Source: Crotophaga sulcirostris
Lineage: Eukaryota > Chordata > Aves > Cuculiformes > Crotophagidae
Length of the DNA stretch: 64,000 nucleotides
Direction of reading: 5' to 3'
Assembly: GCA_013397455.1 (NCBI GenBank)
Contig: VYZB01000237.1
Coordinates: 1,166,472-1,230,471 of the forward strand
Numbering within the stretch: position 1 is the stretch's first letter; each line of letters opens with the position of its first letter. The position numbers were made by a program, and so were the translations under genes. The notes beneath the pieces are model-generated. The model searched no databases. It saw only the letters and a list, made by a program, of their open reading frames with translations, and was not told where the DNA came from. Positions 11,101 to 24,600 of the stretch are shown here, piece after piece.

Positions 11101-14100
11101 AATTGTTTTGCTTCTTCTATCAAACAGCTAGTTAAGCCCTTTATATTTCTTGAACTCCTGCTGCATCTTATGTCTATCTCTTGTACCTACTAAGAGCAAT
11201 GTCTTGATTTGCATTAGTTGCAGAAGCAGAAATTTGAAAAAAAAAAGAAAAGAAAACAAACAACCTTCACAAATGCATAAAATCTAGTACACCTTATAGT
11301 CTATGAACAGATGATAGAGCTTCACCCTATGAATTGGCTCCAGAGTCGTCTTCTCTACAGAGAAGGAATGTTAATATAAAACCTGTCAGAGGCATCATGG
11401 TAGAAGGAGAGGCAGACTCCGTATAGTCAGGTATAGATTTCAGACATTCACTCAAAACATAACAGAGAAACCAGTCTACATGCAGTTCTACCAGCTGGTC
11501 TCCCTTACAATTCTCTGATGCAGCACCAATGCACTAAAACTGCCATTTTGCACAGTAAGTGTAGATTGTCATTTTCCTTCATTATTTAGAAACAGCAATA
11601 GCTTAAAAATATAGCTAGTAGAAAGAAGTAAGTGGGAGAGAAGTAGATTATGGTAATATTGCATTATCTAGGAGAACAACCTTCTTTAGCTAAAAATAAC
11701 TATCTTATTCACTATGATTTTATTAGGACTAAGTATTTCCAAATTCTAACGATTTTCAAACTTTATTAAGCAATTGCTTTAATTTTTAATACCATGATCA
11801 AGGAAAAGAGTTATTACTGTTTAACTTGAAAAAATCTTCAGGTTTTGTTCATAGCTTTTGAGGAACCAAAGTTTCTGATTAAAAACAAATAAACCCACCA
11901 GAGCTTTTGTAACTTTCTGCAAGTGTCAAAGTATGGTAAAGAACAGAGGCTAATGTATCCACAGCACAAGGGCATCATCTGAGGTCCATCGAAGTCAATA
12001 AAGCCCTGTGATCGCTGACATCATCTCTCAGCACATTTTGGACCTCATTAAATCATGCGGCAGTGCTCACGAAAATGTCAAAAAACTTAAATTTAAGAGA
12101 CACAAAGTTCTATATGATTTCAAATCCAGATCCATGGTAATACTTTTGTACGTGCTGGTTACCTGTCATATTCCTATATAGCCAGCAGAAATTGAACGGG
12201 AAATCTAGATGCCTCACATAATTACAGACACAGCAGATAGCTCCCAGAAAACACTTAACTTTTTTTCAGAATAACACTAAGGCAATTATTTTGAAGTAGG
12301 CCTTGAATAGATGAGAACATCCTTACAATTTCATGTTGACTTAATGTGAGAATACTGGGTATACCAAAGTCTAATGACCACACATTTCCCCATTCTCTTC
12401 TTTCTTCCCCACAAGTGCTATAACACAACACGCTGCTCTAAACTTGGGGGCATAATTTCACCGGCTTTAACAAACTGCAAGAAGCACTATGCTCAGAAGA
12501 GCTGTTTTCTTGTGACCTGTAAAGAAAACAAGTTCACTGTGCAAGCTGCAACATTACTCTTCACGAACTATCAAAGCCACCCAAGGGGAACATAGTTAGA
12601 CAACAGTACTGTAGCTGAGAAACTCCATGTGTTTGGTATCAAAGAATTTGGCAACTGAGACTGGTTTCCCCTTACTATTTCACTGTTTACTCCCAGTCAT
12701 GTAATAAATAGCATTAAAGGAAGCCAAGAAAAGCAGAGCACAAGTTTTCCTCACTAATACAGAAAAGATAGAGCATCCATCTTCTACAGTAAAAGTTTTC
12801 TAACAGACAGGTCCATCAAATGACCTTATAAATGAAACACTGTATAGTGTTCTATTTCCTTTGGAAGAGCAGCATTTAACTCTGTACTTCATCTGCCAAT
12901 GGTGGAAGACAATAAAAAACAACACTGGAAAACTACAAAAAAAACCACAACACACGCAAAAAAACCCCACAAAACATCCTGCAGTTTTCAATGCCACTCC
13001 TTTTCAGCTTGACTGGTATCATATTTTAGATGAGTTTTAGTCTCTTGGTAATCTGTATTTTTCTATTGTTCAACCATTCCATTATAAATTAATTTTTAAA
13101 GTTTTCATTTTACCACTAAAAGTTCTATTTATTTTGACTTCAACCTACCTGCAACGTTCTCTCTAGAATTTTATAACCGAAGAAACTATTCTGCTTTTGT
13201 AAGCTGTGAGCCTTAAGCACATTGCTACTTATTATGCATATTTATTACATCAATTATTTGGTGCACATCAGAAATTATTGGAATATAGTTTTAATCATGA
13301 GTAGTCATTTCTTCAGTAATGAAACAAAACCCCTACCAACTTAAGCAACAAGCAAATTGTGCAATTTAGCTATTAAAAACAAACCGTAATTGTAAGCCTT
13401 TATGGCCTCTTCTACAGGTCAGCCAGTTTTCTGTAGATACAAACTCAGTAGCAGAAAACCTCTTCAAAGACAGGACAGTTTGGCAAGGTGTGGAATTAAG
13501 TGCAACTACAACAACAATTACAAATCACTTACAAGTACCCTGTAACATGGTTTTTATCTTAAATGAGGCAGAACTTTGTTGATCCAGTGTAATTGACAGG
13601 CGTTTCAAATATACTGGAACACTGTCATTAAGACTAGTAAAGCAAAACTACTTTCTCCTGTGAAACTGCTCAGAGACTGCTGAACACAAGTTTAAACATC
13701 CCACGCTGGCTTTATGCTGGTTTATTAGGTTTAATGGCTGGAAAAAACCACTGCACTTTTCAGTCTGATTTCAATAGTTGAGTCCGCAGAATTCAGTGTA
13801 TTTAGCCCTGTAGAGTTTCATCACTAATGCATAATCTCCATGAAGTTAAAAGTTTAGAGATATTTAACATAATCCCTCAAGTATCTTAAAATGTGTGACC
13901 AAACAGAAATGTAACAAGTGCATATACTTTTTTCCTAATCAGTGGTCTCAAAAATTTAAAAAAAGCTACCTCGCTCTATACTTCTAATGGTGTCTCTTGA
14001 AAAATCAGAACCTTCACGTCCTGCTCACGCTGGCTTAGGAACTGTGCCTGTTACTCCAAAATCAAGACTGATTAGAGTTTAGGTTCAATTGGTGACTGTT

Positions 14101-17100
14101 TGTGAGAGCGCACAAGTGCACAAGAAAAATGTATCTGGAAAATATATGCAACCAATTAGGATAATGAAGCTTGCTGACAAGGGGGCAATTGCTCTGTTCG
14201 ATGCGATGGGAGGAAGCAAGTGTATAAGCAAACAGGCCTCTTTAAATGTTTATACTACAATTCATTCCTACATCTGAATGTTTATCTTATGTACAAGTAC
14301 TTCAAGAGACAAGATGATTCTTTCTAACACATTGGGAGAGTCCCCAAGAAAACCTGCCATTGTAACAGTTCTCTCCTCACCCTTTCCTCCAGATTTAGCA
14401 CAGAAGCCTAGAAATACATTTGGGACACCAAGGGTCTAGGAAAGCATGGAAAACAGTCATGCATTTCTGACAAATTAGTACTAGGAGACACATGTTATCG
14501 TTCTGCACCACGAAATATTACCTGAGTGAAACTAGTCTAACTGGACAAGCAACTGGGAAGTACCAGACAAATCAGACACAGGTACTTCTCTTCTAGTATT
14601 AAGTTTTCACATCCTTTTCCAGATGAAAAAACTTACAGGACTCTTTCCTGAAATTCTTAAAAAAACCCCGATAAGTAGCAAACCCACTATTTCATAAATA
14701 AATAGCAACAGGTAAAAAAGACTTGTGTCATTCCAGCTTCTCCCAGCAGGCTAGGAACAAAGCTTAAATAAGCTAACTCAAATCAACCAGTTCTATCCAC
14801 TTGGCCACTGTCCACGACATTAAGCCACATCGTGTACTTGTTTTGCACTGAACCAAGGTATAAAATTCAGACTTAAAGCAAAAAAAGCTGCCAAACTTCA
14901 CTTGAAAGGGGTTTGGACGAGGCAGAAAATGAAGGGAAATGAAAGTTAAGGTAAAACCAGCAGCAAAGCAAAGTGAAGCAGAGCCTCCCCTCAGGAGGCT
15001 GCTGCCCTGGAAGGGATCACTCCCAGGGAGGGACAGCAAACCAACTGCAACAGTCAGGGCTAGACTTGGCCACAGTGCCACAATTCACCAAGAGGGCCAC
15101 CCCGTCACATCACACACAGCCAACACAATTAGTATGCTAATTTAAAGTCATTCATTTTCTTAAAATGCTCACCCCCAGTTAATAGCCTCCTGGGGATCTA
15201 GATAGAGTAACAGAGGCCTCATGAGATTTATCCAGCATCTGAGAAAAGTAGAAGACAAAGTTGTTTTCCCCTCCCATGCTTCAAAAGCCCTTCTGAGACA
15301 AGCATATGAAACTCAAGAAGACGACTCGCTGCAGAGAGATTCTAGAAATAAGTAAATTTTATGCTAATGAACATTTATTAAGTGTTAAGCAACAATGACC
15401 ATACCTTTGCTTGTTATGCATGTGGTTAAACAAATTATTTGGTCAGATAGTGGAGTGGGATCAAATTATTTCCATTGCACAGCCATTAAAAATTTTATTT
15501 CTAACACCAGCCTTCCAAATTTATTGAGCCTTTCTGCCTTTTGTTTGAACACTCTTAGGAAGTGCATATTAATTCATAAACTAATTAGCAGGAATAAATC
15601 ACTTGGACCTTACCATTGCTGATTATAAAAACCAAAACAATAATTATATGTGTGACTGTACCACAAAGTATCTTGTCAGTGTTCCATAGTTAACACACAA
15701 AGCTACAAAGAGAAAGTAAAGACAAATTGTTGCAAATTACCCTGGGAATTCCTTACATGAGGTTTTCCTCTCTGCTATGAAGCTAAATCTCAGAAAGTAA
15801 TTTATTCCTTAAATAAATGTCGATAAAAATCATGTACCACAATTAAATATCTAGTTTTCTTCTTTCAAAGACCAAGTCACAGCTGTACACTGCTGCAGGA
15901 AGAAAGCGGTACTGTCCAACAACAATGACTGTGCTCAGGAATACACTACACAAAAAAACAAGTGAAGAAACCACGGTTCCCACTGACTTAGCTTAAGAAA
16001 AATTTTCTTTAAAAAGAGGCTGGCAGTAATGTTACCCATAGAAGCAGGAGCAAGACACACCAAGCAGATAAGTCAAGAGTTTTTATCTACATCAAGTGGA
16101 CCATCTCTACCCAATCCCACATTGTCTCAAAGGTCAATGCTTCAGATAAGAAGCTGTAGCTGCCAACATGACAATAAACAAGCAAACAAAAAACACAGCT
16201 GAGGTATAAGCAAAACTCTGCTTAATCAGACTCAAGCTGTGGCAAGTAGCAGATGAAAACTAAAGCATGATTTCAAAGCCCAAAGTGCATGTAAAACCAA
16301 TTGCTGCAGTGTTGAGAAACCATCAGTAACTTTCCTTAGGCTTATCTGGCTTTAAAACAATTGTACAACTTCTGCATTATTCCCTTTTCTGCTCTTAAAA
16401 AAAATCATTTGCCCGAGACCTCTGAATTGAAGTAGTTGAGATATCAACTCACATATAGAATCAATGGGAGCACCACATGGGAATAAACACTGTTTTGGAT
16501 TTGATTCAGTGGCAGGTTTTGACCCACATCCTAATCCTACACACTAATAAAACCATTACAGGTGTGTAGATGATCAATAACACGCCTAGCCTGGGTTTAT
16601 TGTTCCTTACTACAAATAGAAGAGATCAAATCAAAGACAATTACACTTTATGGAGTACGAAAGTATTTGCAACCCAATACACAGTTAAAACTGGGGAGGA
16701 AGAGGAAAATAAGAGGCATAGCAGCAATGTTGCAAACCTTGATAACCTTCCTAAATGATTTAAATATAGTATATTCAATTCACTTATAAAAAAAAATTGT
16801 TTATTAACTCTAAAATTACCAACCTAATTAAAAGGAATTCCTTTTCTACTTCACTAGGATTAACTGAAAGGCCAGCCAACCACCACTGCTGGGCTCGCAT
16901 TGAAACTCATTAGTTCCAACCAGCAGCAATGTTAACGGATATGATAATCTCACTCAATGGTAGTTGAGTTACTTGTGGTGCTAGAAAGAGATACCATTAT
17001 GTGACCAGCATAATCCTAACTAATCCTTGAAGGCTTGCATGTAAACCAATCAAGTGTCATAGGTGGGAAATTACATATAAGCAAAATCAGCAAAGTAGTG

Positions 17101-17490
17101 TGCTATGACTTTTCATACTTGTTTTCAAAAATGTACAGAAGTTAGACAATTTTATGCTTTCAGTCTCCCAAAGAACTTGAAGAGTCACATGAGCCAAAAT
17201 AGAATATCCTTGTTCAAGTACATCTTGTGGAACTCAGACTTTATATTTCAGATGGATTAGACAGAAGAGACAGACTATGAATTTTGTTTGGAAATACTCC
17301 TACCACACTTCACCTTTTCTGAAAAAGTGAGCATGCTGATTATGATCTGCCCTACTGTTTCTATTTTACTGTTTCAGTGCCTTCCCCTCCTTTTCTCTTT
17401 TTAAGGACAATCACCAATATTGGTACGTAGCAAGCAACAATCAGTAAAAGGAATGATCAAACATTGATGGATGAATTATAATTAAAAGCT

Positions 17491-17512
17491 AAATTAAAGA
17501 GATCTTTAATTT
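17491..17512. repeat. Short perfect-arm palindrome
   Basis: Arms aaattaaag and ctttaattt (9 bp, perfect) flank a 4-bp centre agat. The site sits in a homeodomain-rich AT stretch. No function can be assigned. Confidence 0.7.
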
Positions 17513-20500
17513 GTGCCTTTGTACAAGCAGCACAGTACTACTCAGGACACAAAAAGAGCCTGATAATAAGTGCGGAGAATGGTCTCCATTACACCAAAAT
17601 ATTAAACTGATTAATGGAATTATTGTAATGTAGGGCAAGTACAGGTCAAATCAAGACTAAAATATCATCTTAAATCATTCAGCCTTGCAACTGTCTTTGC
17701 CCAGGTAAGTTTTTGAACTATGAACGTACTCCATCAGGACAAGAGATTTACATAAAATACTCAGAGTTGACCTGGTTTCATCAACATTATCCCTATTTAA
17801 AACTCGAACAGCTAAGAATGGGAAGCAGAATTAGGTGGCAGGACAATGATGTTCTGGTTTTTATATTTCAGGTTAGCATTTTTCCTTTTTAATAGTTCTT
17901 AAAGGATATTTACATTATTCCAAAAGTAATGAAAAATAGAAAGCAACACAAAAGCTAATGAATGTATGGTAGAGCAAAAGTTGGGCCATTTCAGATGTCT
18001 GTATTTCATCTCATCCCACCTGAATTCAGGGTGGTAGTGAATGAGAAAGATGTTTTCCAGTTTTGATGCATTAAAAAAAAAAAAGACCTTTCCATCTTTG
18101 GAAGTATATCTTATGTAATTTAGAATTTCATACTTAAATCCAAATTTTTTCAACTACAAAAAAACTATTAATGCACAGGAGTTGATAGTTTATCATTTTC
18201 AAAGCTCTGGATTATTCATAAATTAAAACACAGAGCCCACATAGAATTACGTGTGCTGATTCCTAATGAATTAGCTTGAAGGACCAGCACAAATGGCAGG
18301 ACAGCCACTAATTCATCTGTCTCTCAGCAGACCAATTAAGTCATGCCTACTCACCATAAAAAGGTATCTTAATTTTGGTATCCAAGAGAGGTCTTTCAGA
18401 GTCACTTCAGTATCTCTGCAAGACACTACATTCTGCCATACAGTCATGAACATCCAGATGTCAAAGTGGCTGTGGTTCATGTTTGTGGGTTCTGCTTTTC
18501 TCATATTTTTAAGATGGGAAAAGCAAAGACACTACCAGACTTTGTCATAGTTGTGGTGAAAAAAAAAAAAACAACACACCAAACCCAACCAGCCACAAGC
18601 AAAAAAAATCCAAACAAGAAAAAACAAGCATCAGTAGAAGATACTGAATAAAGGATTTAATCGAAGGCTTACAGTGAGCAACTGTGTATTATAGCCAGAA
18701 AGACAAAAGTGGTAATGTAAACCTAAGTGCTAAAACTACTGTAGCCTGCAACACAGAATTCACTGAAATTCTTAATCTCATCATAAGACTCTAAAGTAGG
18801 TCACAGCAAGCTTAAAATTTGACAGAAAGCAAAGACTAAGGGGTAATAGTATGCAAATCACCTGCCTTGCAAAGTTGATACTTCTTCCCCTGCCCCCGTC
18901 ATGATTTTGATAAAGCCTCAACTACAAAAGGATCCACTGTCTCTGCAAACAGAAATATTTATGTACACACTTTTAAAAATAAGTATTAAAAATAGAAATG
19001 GTCTAAAAGTACACAGTTTAATTGATCTGGAATTCTTTCAGTATTTATTTTATCTTAAATAGTGATTCACAGCTGCTCAGCATTATCTAAATACCATGAT
19101 AAGAAAGTATTAAAGAGATTGAATAAATTAAATATATGTATATTTTGATCTAGGATTCTATATAACAAATTTTACAAAGAAATTATACACTCAGAACTCA
19201 GGCTTAATAAAGAAGTTAATCTAACTTTTGCACAGAAGTATTTTTGAACAAATTCCAATTAAATAATGTGCTTATGCAAGGTAAAGAGGAAAATACCATT
19301 ATTATTTCTTTGTGAGTAACATTTTAAAGTAAAAATTATGTAAACACATTCATTCTAATGTTCAGCACATCCTGAAAACTATGTTTATTGGTAAAACGGA
19401 GAAAAAGTGACTATGAAAGAAAAAAGTTGCAAAATCTGTGGCTTCTTTACATTACTTTCAGTACTTAATACACTTAGTAAGTTAAATAATTAAGTGAAAT
19501 TTGTCTCTTCCCTGTATTCAATGAGTTAATTTAGACATTTGGGATATTAGAGCTTAAAAATAGCTTTGTTTTGTCCAAGGGAATGCTCACACTTGAGGCT
19601 AAAACTCTTCATCATAAGTAAAACTCTTGGAAGTGTCTCCCAAATCACATTCTTAAATTTGGAAGATATATTCTGACAGACAGTTATTGTATCCAGAGAT
19701 TTTGTCTCCAGCTCGATGTTTCGGATTTCACCCTGGGAAGACAACATTGCACTCATGATATCATTGTTTAAAAGGAATGTGCTACTGGAATCAACACTGC
19801 ATTCAACATAGCCTTTTAATCTTATTTTAGATTATTATACACAGGAAATAATCTAGCTAACTCCTGCCAAGTAGCTCTTATTTTTTTATTTAACTGAAAT
19901 GGATATTGTTTCTCCTATTTCTTTACACAGTTTTTAAAAACAACATTTTCAGACTTAAGTACTGTACACTCGTGGGACTTCCATAGAAAAAAGAAAACCA
20001 ATAATGGTTACAATAAGGAAATTATACTGGATGTAATAGAGTGACTAGGTGAAAACCTATGTCTTAAAATTTGTGGTTTGTTCTGTGCAAAACTAAACTC
20101 ACATCTACTGTCAATATACAGTAATGTTTTCCAACGTCTGCTTTGGAATGAAGGTAGTTGTAAGGACACCTTCCAAACTTAAATCTTCCTTAAGGTGCTA
20201 GAACAGAACTTCATAACGCTGTTTAATGAGGCCCTAAATATTCAGTAAATCAAGTGCAAGAGTTTAGCGATGTGTCTAACGATGATCAGATTATATCACA
20301 AGTGCTTTCTCTGTTGCTAAGAGGTTGGCAACATGTGCTAGTGAAATGCAGTTTGGGTGTGGAGTGGGAATCAAGGATCATTAAACTTGAATGACTGCTA
20401 TCTGTGGAAACTAGACCAATTTTGTTATAAAGGGAAAGATAGAACCATTTCTGCCAATTATTAATGCAGATTCTTGCAAATCTTGATCTCAGGGGGAAGT

Positions 20501-21084
20501 GGAGAGATTTGGAAGAAGCAGCAAAAAGAGGTGGAAAAACTAGAAGCTGAAGAAGTTGGAGAAAGGTTCTGCAGGAGAGAAAAGACAGGAGCTTATTCCC
20601 ATAACACCTAGGGAACTCCTAGGAGGACAAAGGGAGTGTGTCAACAATTCAAAGTTAATGTGATATGAGGTAGGGGGAAATATAATAATGAGCCTCTTCT
20701 AAACTCCAGTGTAAGCAAAAGAAGGCAATCACCAGAGAAGTTAGGAAACAGAGGCAGGCACAAAACATAGAAATTTTTTATCCATGAGGAATGGAGCCAC
20801 TAAGTGGAGAAATCTTTAAGAAACATACATATTCTTAAATATTTTTAATATCCTTCTAATATAACATTTAGCTAGACAGGTAACTGTAAACACTCAGTGT
20901 TAACAAGATCAGAACGGTACCTTTTCAGGACAGAGTTCTGAGGTCACAAGTGATCCTGCCAAGTCACAGACAGCTTCCTGGCCTTCCTTCATGAAAGAAG
21001 CATAAAGATAACCCTGAAACACAAGGTGAGTCCTTCATAACCTAAGAAACACTAAGCCACACTGTCATACTGAAGTGACACCCA

Positions 21085-21696
21085 ATAATGCTGACACAAG
21101 CCTAGGAGCTCTCATACAGCTGGACCAAAAGAAGTGTGAATAGAAAGTTGACAGAGGTGATTCTGCCCCTCTACTCTGCTCTTGTGAGACCTCATCTGGA
21201 GTACTGTGTCCAGCTCTGGAGTCCTCAGCACAGGAAGGACATGGATCTGTCAGAGCAAATTTAGAGGAGGTCCACAAAGATGATCAGAGGGCTTCCCACA
21301 TGAGGACACGCTGAGCGAGCTGGGGTTGTTCAGCCTAGAGAAGAGAAGGTTGCAGGGAGACTTACAGCAGCCTTCCAGTATTTAAAGGGAGCCTACAGGA
21401 AAGTTGGGGAAGGACTCTTTATCAGGGAACACAGTGATAAGTCGAGGGGTAACTGTTTTAAGTCAAAAGAGGGTAGATTTAGATTAGACATTAGGAAGAA
21501 ATTTTGCCATGAGGGGGGTGAGGCACTAGCATGGGTTACCCAGAGAACTCATGGAGGCCCCATCCCTGGAGGTGTTCAAGCCAGGCCAGATGCAGCTACG
21601 AGTAACCTGATCTAGTGGAAAGTCTTCCTGCCCATGGCAGAGAGGTTGGAACTAGATGATCTAAGGCCTCTTCCGAACCAAACCATTCTATGATGA
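21085..21696 (+). mobile_element. CR1 LINE 3' fragment
   Basis: This plus-strand CR1 fragment is about 610 bp long. It carries the ORF2 C-terminal region (DNA such as cctctactctgctcttgtga and gttgttcagcctagagaaga) and ends in ccaaaccattctatgatgat at about 21696. The frame is broken by substitutions. The 5' boundary is approximate because the first 60 bp are diverged. It is close in type to the 42.0 kb copy. Confidence 0.92.
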
Positions 21697-24600
21697 TCCA
21701 GAGGGACGAGTAAGTGCTAGAAACTACAAAGAACTTTAAGTCTTAAAAGAAAGGAGGGTTGCTAAATCCGAGACGTTGAAAACAAACAAATAAACAAAGA
21801 GTCAGTTGTTGACTTCTAAGACCTATTTATTCATCAGCAAGCATTAACATTTTGGGTTTTTTTCATGATGTGGTCATTTTTCCTCAGAGAATGGCACTAC
21901 AGCAAGAGGAGTCATTCCATGTCAGCCATTAAACAAGTAGCAGATTGCTGTGATTTCTGGATTACATGGACCATTTCAAAGGTGAACGCCCTTTCTGACT
22001 AGCCATTGGCATCCTTTCCTATTTCAGAGCATTATTTACCTCCCATATTTAGGCCCAGGCCAAAAAAGAGATAGTCAGCACTTCATATTTGACAGCTAAG
22101 GACTTAAGTATCAAGTGACTTCATACTAATTACTGTGCATGAAAGCCTCAGTTTTGTGATTTATCACAACAAAAACACCGCAATAAACAAAAAACTGGTG
22201 ATGGAGTGACACCACAAATGTTTCCCGCTGCTGACAGGCTATGAACTGGCTACTTTGCAGTTGTACAAAGCCAAAATTTAATGGGAAATAACACAGTAGA
22301 CTACAGGATCTGTATTTACACGAGTAGATGAATTAAGAAGATTAATTAACATTCTGATGTGTCAGACAAAGTACAGTGTCAGGACAAGTGCAGTGTAGAT
22401 AAAAAATTTAAAAGGTAAGAAAAAATGTTTTTAGAAAATCTAATTAGCAGCCAATTTATCATACTGCAACTACCAACCAATTTAACATCCTGAGGGGGTT
22501 TCCGACAAGCTAGAAGGGGAAAATTAAGGAAATGCTGTGAAACAGATCTAGGACAGCATTCTAGGTCAGTATGTCAAGAGAAGCTGTACTGCAGAGGGCT
22601 GGGCAGCAGTGGCACTGCAATCTCACAGCTGCCAATGGGTGTTGCTATGGGCACAAATCACACAAAGGAAGCCAGATAGGAAATCAGCTCTTTCAGCAAG
22701 CTGACCTCAGTGGCATAAAAATCCATCCTGTCTTCTGGGATTCGGTCAAGCTGACCACAAGGCATTAGGTTCCCCCACAGATCCATTTTCCCAACCACAG
22801 TTACAACACAAGTGTTATTTTTGGAGGAAAACTTATATAAATCATAGATATACTGTGATAAACATGGAATTTTATTCTTCAGCTTCAAGAAAAGCTGTAG
22901 CTGAGATTCTGTTTCCCAAGAGCAGGAAAGGGCTTGTTGATTCCTATGAAGCATTGGTTTTTTAGCACATTCTGCCACCAGCCTGGAGGTGAGGCAGAGC
23001 TCCACTTTGATTACTTGACCCCGCCATGACGAACCTCCTGCTCTCAGTCCTCAGCAGTTACCAGGCTCCCCTGTCCAACTCCAATACTAGCGGTGGCACT
23101 CAGCCATCTCCCTTCAGAACTGGCAATTACAAAAAGTATTCCAGAAAGACAGCCAAGGTAACTCTAGTGCAACTGTCTGTTATTGTTTTAGGATACACTT
23201 AGGGAAAAAAAAGAAAACTAACAAAAAAATCCAGCAATCAACACATTCCACCCGCCAGAAGATTTGCATTAATGTCTCAGTCCCAAAGGATGACAATGTG
23301 TTTCTTCAATTACCTCCCCCATTCTCTCTTCTAAGCATATGTTAAATAAGTTTGTCACGTTACACTATATTTTAAACTCCAGATGACTGAATCAATTATG
23401 CTTCCACAAATATAACAGTCAAAGTCAGTTAGGCAATCCCAAACTATTTTTTTCCGAATTAAAAAATTGCCATTTACCCTAGGGATCAGACCAGACATGC
23501 CTAAGTAAATTACAAATATCTGTAGCCCAGAATAAACATTCCAGCAACATCCAAACTAGCAATTACAAAATAATTAACTACTTCATTTTAAGGGACAACC
23601 ATCAACTAGCATCTACAAAGGTATTTATTGCTGCAACGAGCCTTCAGTTAAATGAGCCCAAAGAAATGGTTCTAATGTCTAGAAGACACTAGTCAACAGG
23701 GAAATACGCATAGCACAGGAGTCAAAAGTGGAAGTGCTTTAAAAGTTAAGGAAGGAAAAACAGGAATCTGAATCAATCTCAGGAGTGGCTGCTCACTCAT
23801 TTAAATGGAGTTCAAAGTGTTTGCTTATCCAGAAATTCAGTGTTTGAACAGCTAGTCAGAAAAGTGCATCCCTAAAATCACTATTTTCCTCATTCTTTTA
23901 ACAGACCTGCAACAAAGCATCAGGCATAGTTACTATGCCTGGAACAAACAAAAGGCACAGTCACTACTGGTGAAACTGACATCCACAGTCAAAGCAGCCT
24001 ATGTAAGATCAATCTCCTTAAAGTAAAAAATGAATAAAGCTTTTAATGTTTTTTATTTAGTTTATCAGTATTTTTTTGATATAACTATGGTGTACATATG
24101 CATGATGTCTGTGACCACAGTTTTCCACCCAGTTGTATTACTTTTGAACAAACTTCAAACATTCTCAGAGTTCTCCAATTAAATTACAGTAAGAGACTTA
24201 AACATAAGGATATCATAGGCAAAACAAGTGATTTTGCTTCCTAATTTCCAGCTCTGGCACATTTGCCAGTCTCTCTATTTAGTTTTGATACCCCACCCAG
24301 GACCAGTCTTCGAATTCTGGAGACCCAAGTGAAATATGGAAAGTGAGTCTACATGTGAATGAAGATAAGTTTGAAAGTTACTTCCTTATGTCCTTTGACA
24401 GAAACCACAGTCGATTACATATTTTGTATCTCATAGCATATAAACAATAGGCACAAATACAAGAATGCAGATATATGTACATCACTTTGCTCTTGTCATC
24501 ACTTTGCTTGAAGATGGAAGACTGAATATAGTACATGGGCCATACCCTCTGAAGGCCCAACTGCATTTTCCACTGGCTCTCTGCACACTCAACATGGCAG

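Larger units (their letters stand above)
7248..21084. other. Long repeat-poor intronic stretch (13.8 kb)
   Basis: I recognise no CR1, LTR or DNA transposon in almost 14 kb. Contents worth noting are a 22-bp direct repeat pair (8091-8140), A-rich low-complexity runs (about 12937-12975 and 18560-18626), a GC-richer patch at 14960-15120 and a palindrome at 17491-17512. Short open frames here show no family features. Confidence 0.5.

Noticed and set aside
14939..15145. GC-richer patch considered as a promoter or CpG island
   Set aside because: Too short, with too few CpG dinucleotides. No first exon of DOCK4 follows it on the minus strand.
22658..23005. 115-codon minus frame
   Set aside because: No recognisable domain, no splice-site or promoter support. 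Length is within chance for 64 kb.
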